DNA of 46,499 bases from an uncultured Flavobacteriales bacterium (GCA_905182785.1 CAJJDF010000027.1:1-46499); one strand, 5' to 3'; counted from the first letter of the stretch, positions 1-8,006 are shown. Program-made: numbers and translations. The notes: generated by a model not told the origin, from the sequence alone.

Positions 1-484
1 TATTACAAGAACTAACAATATCTGTCACTGATGAAGAATTAGTAATGGTTAAATTTAAAGTCACTATTGAATCACATCCTACTGAATTAGTTAGTGTGTC
101 AGTTGCTGTATTATTAGTTGCTGTATAAGTAATCCCATCTATCCATGTGTAACTGTTACAAGAACTAACAATATCTGTCGCTGATGAATAATTAGTAATG
201 GTTAAATTTAAAGTCACTATAGAATCACAACCAACCGCATTCGTCAAAGTTTGAGTAGCTGTATTATTCGAACTCGTGTAAATTACTCCATCAATCCAAG
301 TGTAACTGTTACAGGCTGTTTGAACGTCTGTTCCAGTGTTTGAATTGTTGATTGTTAAGTTCAAAGTAACCACAGAATCATAACCACTAGCTTTAGTTAA
401 GGTATCTGTAGCAGAATTATTAGAAGCGCTATAAGTTATTCCATTTATCCATGTGTAAGAGTCACATGCTGTTATAGAATCTGT
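1..484 (-). repeat. Tandem 153-bp coding repeats (51-residue modules)
   Basis: Repeat boundaries fall at 484-332, 331-179, 178-26 and 25-1 (cut by the edge). The spacing of the CxSYTWI codons is exactly 153 bp each time, with no indels. The module reads roughly TD..xxCxSYTWIDGxTY, then xxNNTATxTLT, then xxGCDSIVTLNLTI. The two copies nearest the edge are the most alike at DNA level. The first copy (332-484) is the most diverged and has Tyr in place of the second Cys (GYDS). Confidence 0.9.
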
Positions 485-2206
485 TCCATAGGTCGAACTT
501 GATATGTCCATCCATTCAGATTGTAAAATCTTCTTTGATAGGGAGTCTTGAACAAAAATAACCACCTTCAAATCATTGAATTCTTCCACATTTGTAGTAT
601 CAAATGTACTAACCATATTAATATTAGTAACAACACCCTTAGTTAAAGAAGTTAGACTTGAACCATTTTCATTTGGCAACATATCCATCATTACATGAAA
701 AAATTCAGTTTGACCATTTGTAGTTGCATTTTGAGTTGTTTTCTTTTCTGTAATAACAACATGGTATTTCAAATTACCAGATAAATTTGCCCAAGGTTTA
801 ATATCAGCATTAATTGAAACTGTATTTCCTGTAATACTTGAGCTTAAAATATCAATACTAACAAATGAAGGTTCGATCTGAAATGACTCAATGATTGGTT
901 TTCTAATAGCATACATATTTTGATCCCATTGTCCATCTATCTCCATCATTGGAATAGAATTCAATCCATAAAACGTTCTTCTTGCAACACTCTTGGCAGT
1001 AGAGTAAGGATCTCCAATTCCAGGAAAGTTTTGTTGGTATTTTATTATAGTATATGTTCCAGCTGATAATGAAGGCACAACAACAGTATCTAAATGTTTA
1101 TTAGCAGAAAAATCAGGAGGAGAGGATGAAGAGGTAAAAGCCTCCAAAAGCGATTTTCTTGAAATAATAGTATCTACAATCTCTACATTGAAAATCACTT
1201 TGTCATCAGCTGTGTTAGCGTCTGGATTCCCATTGATATTTGATGCCCAAGCTTCAATTGTGTATGTTCCAATAGCGGTTGGATTCCAATTAATTGGATG
1301 AGAAAAATTAGTAATCACTCCAGTAGCAACACCAACTCCAGAGATATTAGAAGTAACTGTACTTCCCGCACCAACTTTATAATTAATATTATAAGATGTA
1401 ACTGTAGCTGCCCCTCTATTTTGAAGTGTTCCAGTAATATTAAATGGAGCACTGCTCAATTGGTATATATTATCAACCGTACTTGATTTTCCTGCCATAT
1501 CAAAAGAAGGTTGAGGGCCTGGAAAAAATTCAAAAAATCTATTGTCCTGAGGTGTTGGATGGTTTGAACTTAATGTTGCATAACCAGATTCGGAAACTGC
1601 TGTTGTACTATTTAACTGAATTCCAACAGTGATTCCAGCATATATTGCATTACTTCTCATATCAACCACATATATTTTATTAGTAGTTTCTTCCAACACT
1701 ATTGCCCAATAAGTCCAAGCAGAAGTGATTGCTGAAGACGTGTATGATGAAAAATGTATCCAGTGTTGTCTATTAGGAGCTGAACCAAATGTTTTGGTTA
1801 CGATATTATCATTGGTTCCAGAACCTTGAATTCCAACAATATTTACTGAATTATTTGGGTAAGTTGAAGAAGGTAAAGTAACAACACCATAAGATGGCGG
1901 TACAGTAGGACTGGCATCAAATGAGATACTTCCATTCGAAATGGCTTTGTAAGAAGTAACAGCTCCACCATTAAAATTAAATGTAAATGGAATTGTTTGA
2001 CTTGGTGACAAGGTAGGAGAAGTATTTGATGCGCCTAAAATTGTTGTCCATCCAGAACTTATACCACCACCAACTGGATATTCAGTTGCTTCAGTATTTA
2101 ATCCTCCAGGATTAGCTCCTGTGCTGTCTTTAAAGTAATAATAACCTTGTGCATCCGCATATATGAAAGTAAACAAAGCTATAATTGAAAGTGTTATTTG
2201 TTTCAT
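1..2206 (-). CDS. Large secreted repeat protein, N-terminal part (3' end beyond window)
   Basis: The reading frame stays open from ATG at 2206 to the window edge, about 735 codons, so the protein is partial. It starts with a signal peptide (MKQITLSIIALFTFIYADAQ). Residues about 20-340 look like beta-rich extracellular domains. Residues about 345-500 match the Omp28-like thioredoxin-fold domain of Bacteroidota secreted proteins: LLEAFTSS, then YTIIKYQQNFPGIGDPYST, then RRTFYGLNSIPMMEIDG. The cysteines usual after the LLEEFT-type motif are absent (SSSSPP here). From residue about 575 three full 51-residue repeats and part of a fourth follow, each with a CxSYTWIDG...GCDSIVTLNLTI core. Such proteins normally end in a T9SS sorting domain, which would lie outside this window. 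The role is inferred as cell-surface or adhesive; the exact function is unknown. Confidence 0.85.
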   Translation of the reverse strand, partial: MKQITLSIIALFTFIYADAQGYYYFKDSTGANPGGLNTEATEYPVGGGISSGWTTILGASNTSPTLSPSQTIPFTFNFNGGAVTSYKAISNGSISFDASPTVPPSYGVVTLPSSTYPNNSVNIVGIQGSGTNDNIVTKTFGSAPNRQHWIHFSSYTSSAITSAWTYWAIVLEETTNKIYVVDMRSNAIYAGITVGIQLNSTTAVSESGYATLSSNHPTPQDNRFFEFFPGPQPSFDMAGKSSTVDNIYQLSSAPFNITGTLQNRGAATVTSYNINYKVGAGSTVTSNISGVGVATGVITNFSHPINWNPTAIGTYTIEAWASNINGNPDANTADDKVIFNVEIVDTIISRKSLLEAFTSSSSPPDFSANKHLDTVVVPSLSAGTYTIIKYQQNFPGIGDPYSTAKSVARRTFYGLNSIPMMEIDGQWDQNMYAIRKPIIESFQIEPSFVSIDILSSSITGNTVSINADIKPWANLSGNLKYHVVITEKKTTQNATTNGQTEFFHVMMDMLPNENGSSLTSLTKGVVTNINMVSTFDTTNVEEFNDLKVVIFVQDSLSKKILQSEWMDISSSTYGTDSITACDSYTWINGITYSASNNSATDTLTKASGYDSVVTLNLTINNSNTGTDVQTACNSYTWIDGVIYTSSNNTATQTLTNAVGCDSIVTLNLTITNYSSATDIVSSCNSYTWIDGITYTATNNTATDTLTNSVGCDSIVTLNLTITNSSSVTDIVSSCN

Positions 2207-2230
2207 TATATGTTTTAAATTAACTTTTTG

Positions 2231-2249
2231 TAAATATAGATTAATCTAT
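2231..2249 (-). promoter_or_regulatory. Putative -7 box and overlapping palindrome upstream of the repeat protein
   Basis: On the minus strand TATATTTA (2238-2231) resembles the Bacteroidota TAnnTTTG -7 element and lies about 25 nt before the ATG at 2206. A perfect 14-bp palindrome, ATAGATTAATCTAT (2236-2249), overlaps its upstream edge, where a repressor or activator could act. No good -33 TTG was found. The assignment rests on position and motif only. Confidence 0.35.
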
Positions 2250-2790
2250 CGTGATTATTGATACATATTTGATACATTTATAGTTGTGATTTTGGGTAAA
2301 TACTCACAAACATTTCGTTTTATATACTTTATTTGTAAAACCTAAACAAAGAATGAATCTGTTTTATAAAGAACCATTTTAAGAAATCCATAAACACGAC
2401 TACCAACAAAAGAACCTTTTTGAAATACAAAATCTCCTTTTAAGTTAACAGACATATTCTCGAAAATATCTTTATTTATCATTGAGTTTATCTAATTCTC
2501 GTTCTACAAAATCATTTTCGGCTTGTTCTATTTTTCCGAAATAAGGTCTTACAGTATTATTTTCGTTTTCAAGACTTGCACAATTTGACTAAGAGAATAA
2601 AAACATTATTAGTAAGTATCTACAAACTACTAAAGCAATTCTATACAACGAAATTGAAAAAATAGAGGAATATTTAGAGGGGTCAATCTAGGGGCAATAA
2701 TTGAATGATTAATAGTGTGAATTGGGTTTTAATTTTACATACCAATAAACCCCAAACTTTGTTATACATCAATAACGAAAAGACTTTACA
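2250..2790. other. Intergenic stretch with short ORF remnants
   Basis: No intact gene of normal size is visible. On the minus strand a 46-codon ORF (2342-2482, starting MINKDIFENMSVNLKGDF) overlaps the stop of a start-less fragment (about 2472-2588) that ends in AENDFVERELDKLNDK. The overlap is of the ATGATAAATAA kind typical of coupled genes. The frame of the 46-codon ORF stays open for about 28 more codons after its TAG. On the plus strand a start-less fragment (about 2600-2690) ends IEKIEEYLEGSI. These look like leftovers of decayed genes. I do not recognise their families. Confidence 0.35.
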
Positions 2791-2793
2791 CAA

Positions 2794-2820
2794 CAAAACC
2801 CCCTAAATTAGGAGGTTTTG
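2794..2820 (-). terminator. Hairpin terminator after tRNA-Gln
   Basis: Arms CAAAACCCCCTAA and TTAGGAGGTTTTG are complementary at 12 of 13 positions, with a very short loop. It sits 14 nt beyond the 3' end of the minus-strand tRNA. The T residues are mostly inside the stem, so it may act in either direction. Confidence 0.6.
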
Positions 2821-2833
2821 ATTGTTGTTTTTG

Positions 2834-2906
2834 TTGTCCCACTAGGGTTCGAACCTAGGCTCTTCTGCACCAAAAGCAGACGTGTTGCCAATTACACCAT
2901 GGGACA
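2834..2906 (-). tRNA. tRNA-Gln (anticodon UUG)
   Basis: The minus strand folds as a full cloverleaf. The acceptor TGTCCCA (2906-2900) pairs with TGGGACA (2841-2835), with discriminator A at 2834. The anticodon arm is TCTGC-TTTTGGT-GCAGA, placing TTG at positions 34-36. The T arm contains GGTTCGAACC. CCA is not encoded (the next bases are ACA), so the 3' end must be added by nucleotidyltransferase. The gene has its own promoter and terminator and is 73 nt long. Confidence 0.95.
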
Positions 2907-2923
2907 TTCTCTATTTGAGAGTG

Positions 2924-2953
2924 CAAATATAAAAATTTCTAAGTTTAATTCAA
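2924..2953 (-). promoter_or_regulatory. Promoter of tRNA-Gln (TTG-N19-TATATTTG)
   Basis: On the minus strand TTG (2953-2951) is followed after 19 nt by TATATTTG (2931-2924), a perfect match to the Bacteroidota TAnnTTTG element. The expected start site lies about 10 nt before the mature tRNA 5' end at 2906. The promoter sits between porT and the tRNA, so the tRNA need not depend on read-through. Confidence 0.7.
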
Positions 2954-2968
2954 CTAAATTGAAAAAAA

Positions 2969-3682
2969 TTATCCCTCAAATGTGAAAGATAATTGCCACA
3001 TCCTTGTTTTTAACTTTTCAAGAGGGCTAGAATAGAAAGTATTTGTTTTTTCTAGGACATTATTTATACCAAAATCCATTCTTAAATCTATTCCGAATTT
3101 AAAATAAGTCAAATAAAAATCTATTCCTCCACCTAAAGAATAAGCAAAGTTATTGCGCTTTATTTTTAATACATCTTCATAATTAAAATCATCTCTCACA
3201 CTTATGTTAGAAGAGAAATCATATCCATACTTTGCTCCTATTGTTGAATAAAAAGCAACATTATTAATTCTATTTGTTACAAATTTTATCTGAACAGGAA
3301 ACTCAACATAAACTGAACTAAGCTTTTTATTAAATACCTCGGTTGTATCTTTTATCCAAAATACATAGTCTACACTTCTATCCTGGAACGACAAAAGAAT
3401 GGCTGCTCTTACTTTTATGTTTTTATGTAAAGAGATAGAGCCCATTGGTCCCACAGCAAATGACCCAATAGATAAAGGAGTCATAGATATTAATGAGTCG
3501 TTAAATGTATAATTTGGTTTTCTTGTAGGAACTATTGCAGATTGAGTATAACCCAACCAAAACCCAAAATGATATGAACTTTTTGTGAAATTGGGTAAAT
3601 TCAAAGGTTTGTTTTGAGATCTAACGATTGTAGAAACCAATAACAAGACCCCAAAAATTAATATGACTTGCTTTTTATTCAT
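2969..3682 (-). CDS. porT: PorT/SprT-like type IX secretion outer-membrane protein
   Basis: A 237-residue protein with a signal peptide (cleavage near VRSQ) followed by a beta-barrel-like sequence. Family hallmarks are NLPNFTKSSYHFGFWLGY at the mature N-terminus, SVYVEFPVQIKFVTNRINN in the middle, and GGGIDFYLTYFKFGIDLRMD followed by a C-terminal SFTFE strand. PorT/SprT is needed in Bacteroidota for secretion of cargo through the T9SS and for gliding in motile species. The neighbouring secreted protein at 13499 has a T9SS sorting domain, which agrees. It follows the aminotransferase gene by 4 nt, so the two are probably co-transcribed. A generic PorT-family barrel is the alternative. Confidence 0.8.
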   Translation of the reverse strand: MNKKQVILIFGVLLLVSTIVRSQNKPLNLPNFTKSSYHFGFWLGYTQSAIVPTRKPNYTFNDSLISMTPLSIGSFAVGPMGSISLHKNIKVRAAILLSFQDRSVDYVFWIKDTTEVFNKKLSSVYVEFPVQIKFVTNRINNVAFYSTIGAKYGYDFSSNISVRDDFNYEDVLKIKRNNFAYSLGGGIDFYLTYFKFGIDLRMDFGINNVLEKTNTFYSSPLEKLKTRMWQLSFTFEG

Positions 3683-3686
3683 TCTA

Positions 3687-4877
3687 TTAGTTTAATAAGG
3701 ATAAAGCATTTTTTATTCGTTTTATTGCCTCAATTAAGTTTTCTTTTGATGCAGCATAAGAAATTCTAATTGTTGTATCAGAACCAAATGCTTCTCCCGT
3801 TACTAAAGCTACTTTTCCTTGCTCTAGTATAAATAAAGTAAGCTCTGAAGCATTATTAATAGTTTTTCCTTCGTATGATTTTCCAAAAAATGAACTCACA
3901 TCTGGAAATACATAAAATGCTCCTGAAGGATTATTACACTCAACTCCTTCTATTGCATTAAATCCTTCTACAACCAGTTTTTTTCTTTCTTTAAATTCAT
4001 CCAGCATGTATTTTACTTTATCTGGAGAATTAGAAATTGCTTCTGTTGCTGCTTTCTGAGAGATGGTAGATGTTCCCGAAGTTATTTGGCCTTGAGCTTT
4101 GATACAAGCATCTGCCAACCACTGTGGTGCTGCAATATATCCCAATCGCCAACCTGTCATTGCGAACCCTTTGGATATACCATTTACAATCACAACTTGT
4201 TCTTTTATGTAATCAAATTGGGCAATGCTTTCGTGCTTTCCATCAAAATTTATTAGCTCATATATTTCGTCACTAATTATAGTAATCTCTGGATGCTTAG
4301 AAACAACCTTTGCTATTTCTTCTAAATCATCCTTTGTAAAAACTGTTCCCGAAGGATTACAAGGTGAACTGTAAATAATAAGCTTCGTCTTAGCTGTTAT
4401 TGCATTCTTTAAGTCTTCTATGTCAATTTTAAAATCAGTAGAAATATCCGATTGAATAACAACTGGAACTCCCTGAGCCAATTTTATTTGCTCATAATAA
4501 GTTACCCAATAAGGTGCAAACACGATTACTTCATCTCCTTCGTCCAAAACACTTAAAAATATATTAGCAAGTGATTGTTTTGCTCCCGTAGAAACTACAA
4601 CCTGACTTGGTTTAAAATCTAAGTTATTGTCTCTTTTAAATTTGTTTACAATTGCCTCTCTCAACTCCATATAACCAGCAACAGGAGGATATTTACTGAA
4701 ATTATTTTTGATCGCATTTATTCCTGCTTCTTTTATATAGTCTGGAGTGTCAAAATCTGGCTCACCTAAACTAAGGCTAATGATATCAATCCCTTGAGAT
4801 TTAAGTTCTCTACTTTTTTGGGCCATTTCCAAGGTTGCGGATGGCTCCATGTTTTGAATTCTTTGTGCTATGTGCAT
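3687..4877 (-). CDS. PLP-dependent class I/II aminotransferase (aspartate aminotransferase-like)
   Basis: A 396-residue fold-type I aminotransferase of the AspC subgroup Ib. Seen: SLGEPDFDTPDYI near the N-terminus, STGAKQSLANIF for cofactor phosphate binding, SPCNPSGTVF (the conserved NP of the active site), ISDEIYELI (the Asp that pairs with the pyridine nitrogen) and NGISKGFAMTGWRLGY, whose Lys near residue 235 forms the PLP aldimine. A C-terminal Arg in TTIRISYAAS should bind the substrate carboxylate. Length is normal. Expected to transfer amino groups between aspartate (or a related amino acid) and 2-oxoglutarate in the cytoplasm. It lies in an operon with the 221-residue protein upstream and porT downstream. 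Confidence 0.9.
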   Translation of the reverse strand: MHIAQRIQNMEPSATLEMAQKSRELKSQGIDIISLSLGEPDFDTPDYIKEAGINAIKNNFSKYPPVAGYMELREAIVNKFKRDNNLDFKPSQVVVSTGAKQSLANIFLSVLDEGDEVIVFAPYWVTYYEQIKLAQGVPVVIQSDISTDFKIDIEDLKNAITAKTKLIIYSSPCNPSGTVFTKDDLEEIAKVVSKHPEITIISDEIYELINFDGKHESIAQFDYIKEQVVIVNGISKGFAMTGWRLGYIAAPQWLADACIKAQGQITSGTSTISQKAATEAISNSPDKVKYMLDEFKERKKLVVEGFNAIEGVECNNPSGAFYVFPDVSSFFGKSYEGKTINNASELTLFILEQGKVALVTGEAFGSDTTIRISYAASKENLIEAIKRIKNALSLLN

Positions 4878-4884
4878 AAGTGTG

Positions 4885-5550
4885 TTATATGAATTTTCTC
4901 TCTATAAGTGAAATAAATTGTTGTACTGTTGAAGATTCTAAATCCCATTCGAAATTGTGCTCAATATCTGAGGATAAATAGGCTTTAGCTTCTATAATTG
5001 TATCGCAGGAATTTAATTTATCTAAAGTTTTTTCAAATGTATTTTTATCTCCTCTAAATAAATCATTTGTAAATAAAAATCTTTGATTTAACCCAATGCC
5101 TTTATTTAAGTCTAGAATCTTACTTTTATTCAGTTTTTCGGCTAATGATTCTGTTTTATCAGGTGTTGAAGCATATTGCTCATTTACCGAAGATTTAGAT
5201 TCTACTCCATCCCCTCCTATTTCTTGAATCTCATCCAATAAGTTTTTTTGATTGTGAGAAATCTCAATCAAATCTTCTTTATCTGACCCAAAATTAAATA
5301 AAAACCCTGTCTCTTCTTTTATAATTTCCGTGAAAGGTGCTTTTTCTACTTGAACTGGTTTAACATTTACATACTTGTTCTCCAACAAAGCCTTGTATCT
5401 CAATATGGTTAATCGCTCATAAATATCTCTACTGTTTTCCAGCATTTCAGATATTTCGGCTAGATCCATTTTCCCCTTATCAAGTTTTGTAGCTTGTTTA
5501 TTAAGGTTTTTGGCTAGCTCTACTAAGCTCAAATATTTGTCTTTATTCAT
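4885..5550 (-). CDS. Conserved Bacteroidota protein, unknown function
   Basis: A 221-residue protein with no signal peptide or membrane segment, so probably cytoplasmic. The N-terminal third is helical and charged (residues 1-60), the middle is low-complexity linker, and the C-terminal third carries a conserved-looking block: GIGLNQRFLFTNDLF, then GDKNTFEKTLDKLNS, then LIERKF at the end. I recognise the C-terminal block as typical of a widespread but uncharacterised Bacteroidota family. The gene lies 16 nt after the coiled-coil membrane protein and 7 nt before the aminotransferase, so an operon is likely. The function cannot be told from sequence. Confidence 0.75.
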   Translation of the reverse strand: MNKDKYLSLVELAKNLNKQATKLDKGKMDLAEISEMLENSRDIYERLTILRYKALLENKYVNVKPVQVEKAPFTEIIKEETGFLFNFGSDKEDLIEISHNQKNLLDEIQEIGGDGVESKSSVNEQYASTPDKTESLAEKLNKSKILDLNKGIGLNQRFLFTNDLFRGDKNTFEKTLDKLNSCDTIIEAKAYLSSDIEHNFEWDLESSTVQQFISLIERKFI

Positions 5551-5566
5551 AGTTACAATTGTTCTT

Positions 5567-6499
5567 TTATCTCAGTGCAAAAGTAGTAGTTCCTACCAAA
5601 GTTCCTTCTGTATAAATTTCTATTTTATAATCCCCTTCTGGTAAGGTTTCTATAGCTTTTTCATAAAATATACAAAGATCAACTGCATTGTTTTGATAAT
5701 CTATAGTTCTAGAAATACTTATTTCTATTGAGCTTTCAGCCACATCTATAATACTGCTTTTTGTATTTACTAATACATTTCCTTCCGGAGAGATAACTCT
5801 CATATAGAATGTTTTACTCCCAGCTTCAGAAATTGTATTCTCTACAATTGTAAAACAACTCTTTATCTGGTCAGTTCTTTTAGATCTTGTTGTTTCTGAA
5901 AAGCTACCACTGTTTCTAACTCGGATTGCTTCTGCTGTTAAGTTTACTATTCTGAGTTTAGACCCTTTTTCTATTGTTTTAGAAAGATTTTCTGTTTGTG
6001 TTTTTAAGTTGTCTCTTTCTCCAGATACTTTTGTAATGGTATTGTCTTTTACTTTTATAGTTGCCTGTAATTCTTTATTAAGCGTATTCAAAGAATCTAC
6101 TTTGTGTACATAATTTTTCATTACATTTCTCAAAGTCTGAGCTTCCTTTTTCATTTTATATAATTCCCTAGAACTATATTTTCTTCTTTTTTCTGAGTCT
6201 TGTAGCTCTGACAATAACAAAGTGACTTTTTGTTTTTGTAGCTCAATACTATCATTCAATTCCTGGTTATTAGTATTTACCGCACTATAATCTTCAAGTA
6301 AATTAGATAAAGAAGAAGAAATATCATCCTCCATCATGTCATTTAATCCATTCCCTTTCATCAAGCTTTCTAGTTCCATTATTTCAGATTCTAGAATTTG
6401 ATTTTGATTGTTTTTGGTGTTTAACTCATATCCCAAAAAAACTGAAAGTAAAGTCAATATGACTAGGCCTGTGATGAGAAGTGGTGTTTTATTTTTCAT
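5567..6499 (-). CDS. Membrane-anchored coiled-coil protein
   Basis: A 310-residue protein. One N-terminal transmembrane segment (residues about 7-24, LLITGLVILTLLSVFLGY) is followed by a long heptad-rich coiled coil (about 30-175). A C-terminal beta-rich domain (about 180-310) ends GTLVGTTTFALR. Similar proteins in Bacteroidota are often labelled 'chromosome partitioning', but nothing here (no Walker motif) supports that. The topology suggests an inner-membrane anchor with a periplasmic rod and head. It is the first gene of the minus-strand run down to porT and is divergent from comF, so its promoter should lie in 6500-6565. Confidence 0.7.
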   Translation of the reverse strand: MKNKTPLLITGLVILTLLSVFLGYELNTKNNQNQILESEIMELESLMKGNGLNDMMEDDISSSLSNLLEDYSAVNTNNQELNDSIELQKQKVTLLLSELQDSEKRRKYSSRELYKMKKEAQTLRNVMKNYVHKVDSLNTLNKELQATIKVKDNTITKVSGERDNLKTQTENLSKTIEKGSKLRIVNLTAEAIRVRNSGSFSETTRSKRTDQIKSCFTIVENTISEAGSKTFYMRVISPEGNVLVNTKSSIIDVAESSIEISISRTIDYQNNAVDLCIFYEKAIETLPEGDYKIEIYTEGTLVGTTTFALR

Positions 6500-6565
6500 A
6501 TCATTCTTTTATTAATGTAAAAATATGTATTTTAAGAAGTATTAACGATTAAAACAGTAAAAAAA

Positions 6566-7249
6566 TTGGGTGTTATTTCTCATTTAATAAAAATCGGTTT
6601 TCCAAACAACTGCATTACTTGTAACGATTCTCTTTTGAGAAACGAAAAATTCATTTGTTCTAATTGTTTTTTCTATATCCCAAAAGGTGAGTCAATCATT
6701 TCTAATAAAACAGAAATAAGTTCATTATTAGGCAACCAGCAGTCATTAATTGGGGGTGGACATTTATTTAATTTTGATAAAGATGGGAAAACACAACAGT
6801 TATTACACGAATTAAAATATAATTCCAACCTTCAGTTAGGTACATTTCTTGGGGAGCTTATTGGTGCCGAATTTAAATCCCAGTTGCAGGAGGTTGATTA
6901 TGTTATTCCTGTTCCTCTTCACAAAAAGAAATTATACGAAAGAGGTTATAACCAAAGTGAAATCTTAAGCAATGGAATAAATAATGTAATTGAAAAAAAA
7001 ATTCTAACTAATAACCTGGTAAGAATAAGATACACTGAAACTCAAACAAAGAAGAATAAACTAGAAAGACTAGAAAACATTAAGAATGCTTTTGAAGTTA
7101 ACAACCCAAAAGAATTAGAAGGAAAAACAATTTTACTAATTGATGATGTAATTACAACCGGATCAACTTTAGTAGAATGTATCTACGGTTTGAAATCGGT
7201 AAAAGAGATTAAACTAATTGTATTGGTATTGGCAAAAGCAGTTTACTAA
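6566..7249 (+). CDS. comF: ComF family phosphoribosyltransferase-like protein
   Basis: A 227-residue protein. An N-terminal zinc finger has two Cys pairs (C16/C19 in NNCITCN and C31/C34 in FICSNCF). A type I phosphoribosyltransferase domain follows, with VIPVPLHKKKLYERGYNQSE and the PRPP loop ILLIDDVITTGSTL near residues 190-203. ComF proteins act in natural DNA uptake, probably near the inner-membrane channel and the incoming single strand. The frame has no ATG near the start; TTG at 6566 is the first usable codon and gives normal family length. Its stop overlaps the stop of the facing gene. Confidence 0.85.
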   Translation: MGVISHLIKIGFPNNCITCNDSLLRNEKFICSNCFFYIPKGESIISNKTEISSLLGNQQSLIGGGHLFNFDKDGKTQQLLHELKYNSNLQLGTFLGELIGAEFKSQLQEVDYVIPVPLHKKKLYERGYNQSEILSNGINNVIEKKILTNNLVRIRYTETQTKKNKLERLENIKNAFEVNNPKELEGKTILLIDDVITTGSTLVECIYGLKSVKEIKLIVLVLAKAVY

Positions 7250-7653
7250 ATTTCGTATAATTCATCAAAATCTAACATATCATCACCGTGTTTTTCTACA
7301 TAATCTTCCATTACAATATAGGTTCTTTTCACTCCATATAATCGAGAAAATAGCACTTCAAATTTCACATCTTCACTCACAACCATTAGTATCTCAACAT
7401 AATCTGAATGTTTAGACGATTTTAAGTTTATTTCGCAATGAGGACAAGAGAAATCTACTTTTTCTTTATCCTTAAATACATGGCTGTAGTCATAATAAAA
7501 TTCGTACTTCCCTAAGTCAGGATCTAAAAAAATTGGACGCATCTTTCCTTTTTCGTTCCTTGTATGAAACTCAATGCCTTCTTTGGCTCTTAAATTTTCC
7601 ATACAATGAGGACAATTATACTCGTAAGTTCCTATGTCTTTTAATATTCCCAT
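7246..7653 (-). CDS. Small protein with two CPHC zinc-ribbon halves
   Basis: A 135-residue soluble protein. Two CPHC motifs occur, YNCPHCMENLRAKEG near residues 14-17 and FSCPHCEINLKSS near 70-73. They are spaced as two half-sites, suggesting either one zinc bound by two Cys pairs or two small knuckles. The C-terminus is acidic. No family is recognised beyond this. It converges on comF, and the two stop codons overlap in CTAA (TAG for this gene, TAA for comF). A role in nucleic acid or protein binding is only a guess. Confidence 0.7.
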   Translation of the reverse strand: MGILKDIGTYEYNCPHCMENLRAKEGIEFHTRNEKGKMRPIFLDPDLGKYEFYYDYSHVFKDKEKVDFSCPHCEINLKSSKHSDYVEILMVVSEDVKFEVLFSRLYGVKRTYIVMEDYVEKHGDDMLDFDELYEI

Positions 7654-7792
7654 AATTCTTTCATTAAAATAGGTAAAAAATTCAACAATCCCTGTAATTT
7701 TTGTTTAAATTTTTTAAGTAACTGAAATTGATATTTTTAATAAAATAGTATTCAAGAATCAATTATTTATTCCTTTTGTGAGAAATATAGCG

Positions 7793-7800
7793 TACATTTA
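7793..7800 (+). promoter_or_regulatory. Putative -7 element of the structured RNA
   Basis: TACATTTA resembles TAnnTTTG and would start transcription near 7807. A TTTG at 7775-7778 lies only 14 nt upstream, shorter than the 19-20 nt seen at the other promoters here, so the -33 part is doubtful. Confidence 0.35.
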
Positions 7801-7806
7801 CAGTAA

Positions 7807-8006
7807 GAAAGTTCTAAAAGATATTGACTCACACAACCGTTATATAAACTTAACATTTTATACATTGGAGACCAACTTCGGATAATGATGGCGGGCCTCA
7901 ACCAATTTATTGGTTTGCTTTATTGCAATACAGAGGATTACAGAAATAAACGAGAATCTTCAACCATTTTTACAGAAGTTTATAAAACTTCGTGTGAGTC
8001 TTTTTT
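7807..8006 (+). ncRNA. Structured non-coding RNA of about 200 nt (possible 6S class)
   Basis: The 415-nt gap between the zinc-ribbon gene and the MuiA-like gene has no credible ORF but strong RNA signals. GACTCACAC (7826-7834) pairs perfectly with GTGTGAGTC (7992-8000). The helix continues with internal loops through TATAAACTT (7843-7851) against AAGTTTATA (7976-7984). The right arm is followed at once by TTTTTT (8001-8006), as in a transcript end. Inside, CCTC and GAGG close a region with two small hairpins (ACCAAT-TT-ATTGGT, TTGC-TTTATT-GCAA), below a C/G-richer GGCGGGCCTC segment unusual for this AT-rich DNA. A long closing helix, open centre and about 200 nt recall 6S RNA, but the inner branching fits less well. 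The family is unproven; the strand comes from the T-run. Confidence 0.6.

Noticed and set aside
1298-1632. Two short plus-strand ORFs of 62 codons
   Set aside because: They lie antisense inside the uninterrupted minus-strand repeat-protein frame and have Ser/Asn-rich compositions typical of shadows.
7826-8000. Inverted repeat interpreted as the ends of a MITE-type transposon
   Set aside because: The T6 run directly after the right arm, a -7-like box upstream and inner hairpins fit a transcribed RNA better; no target-site duplication was seen.
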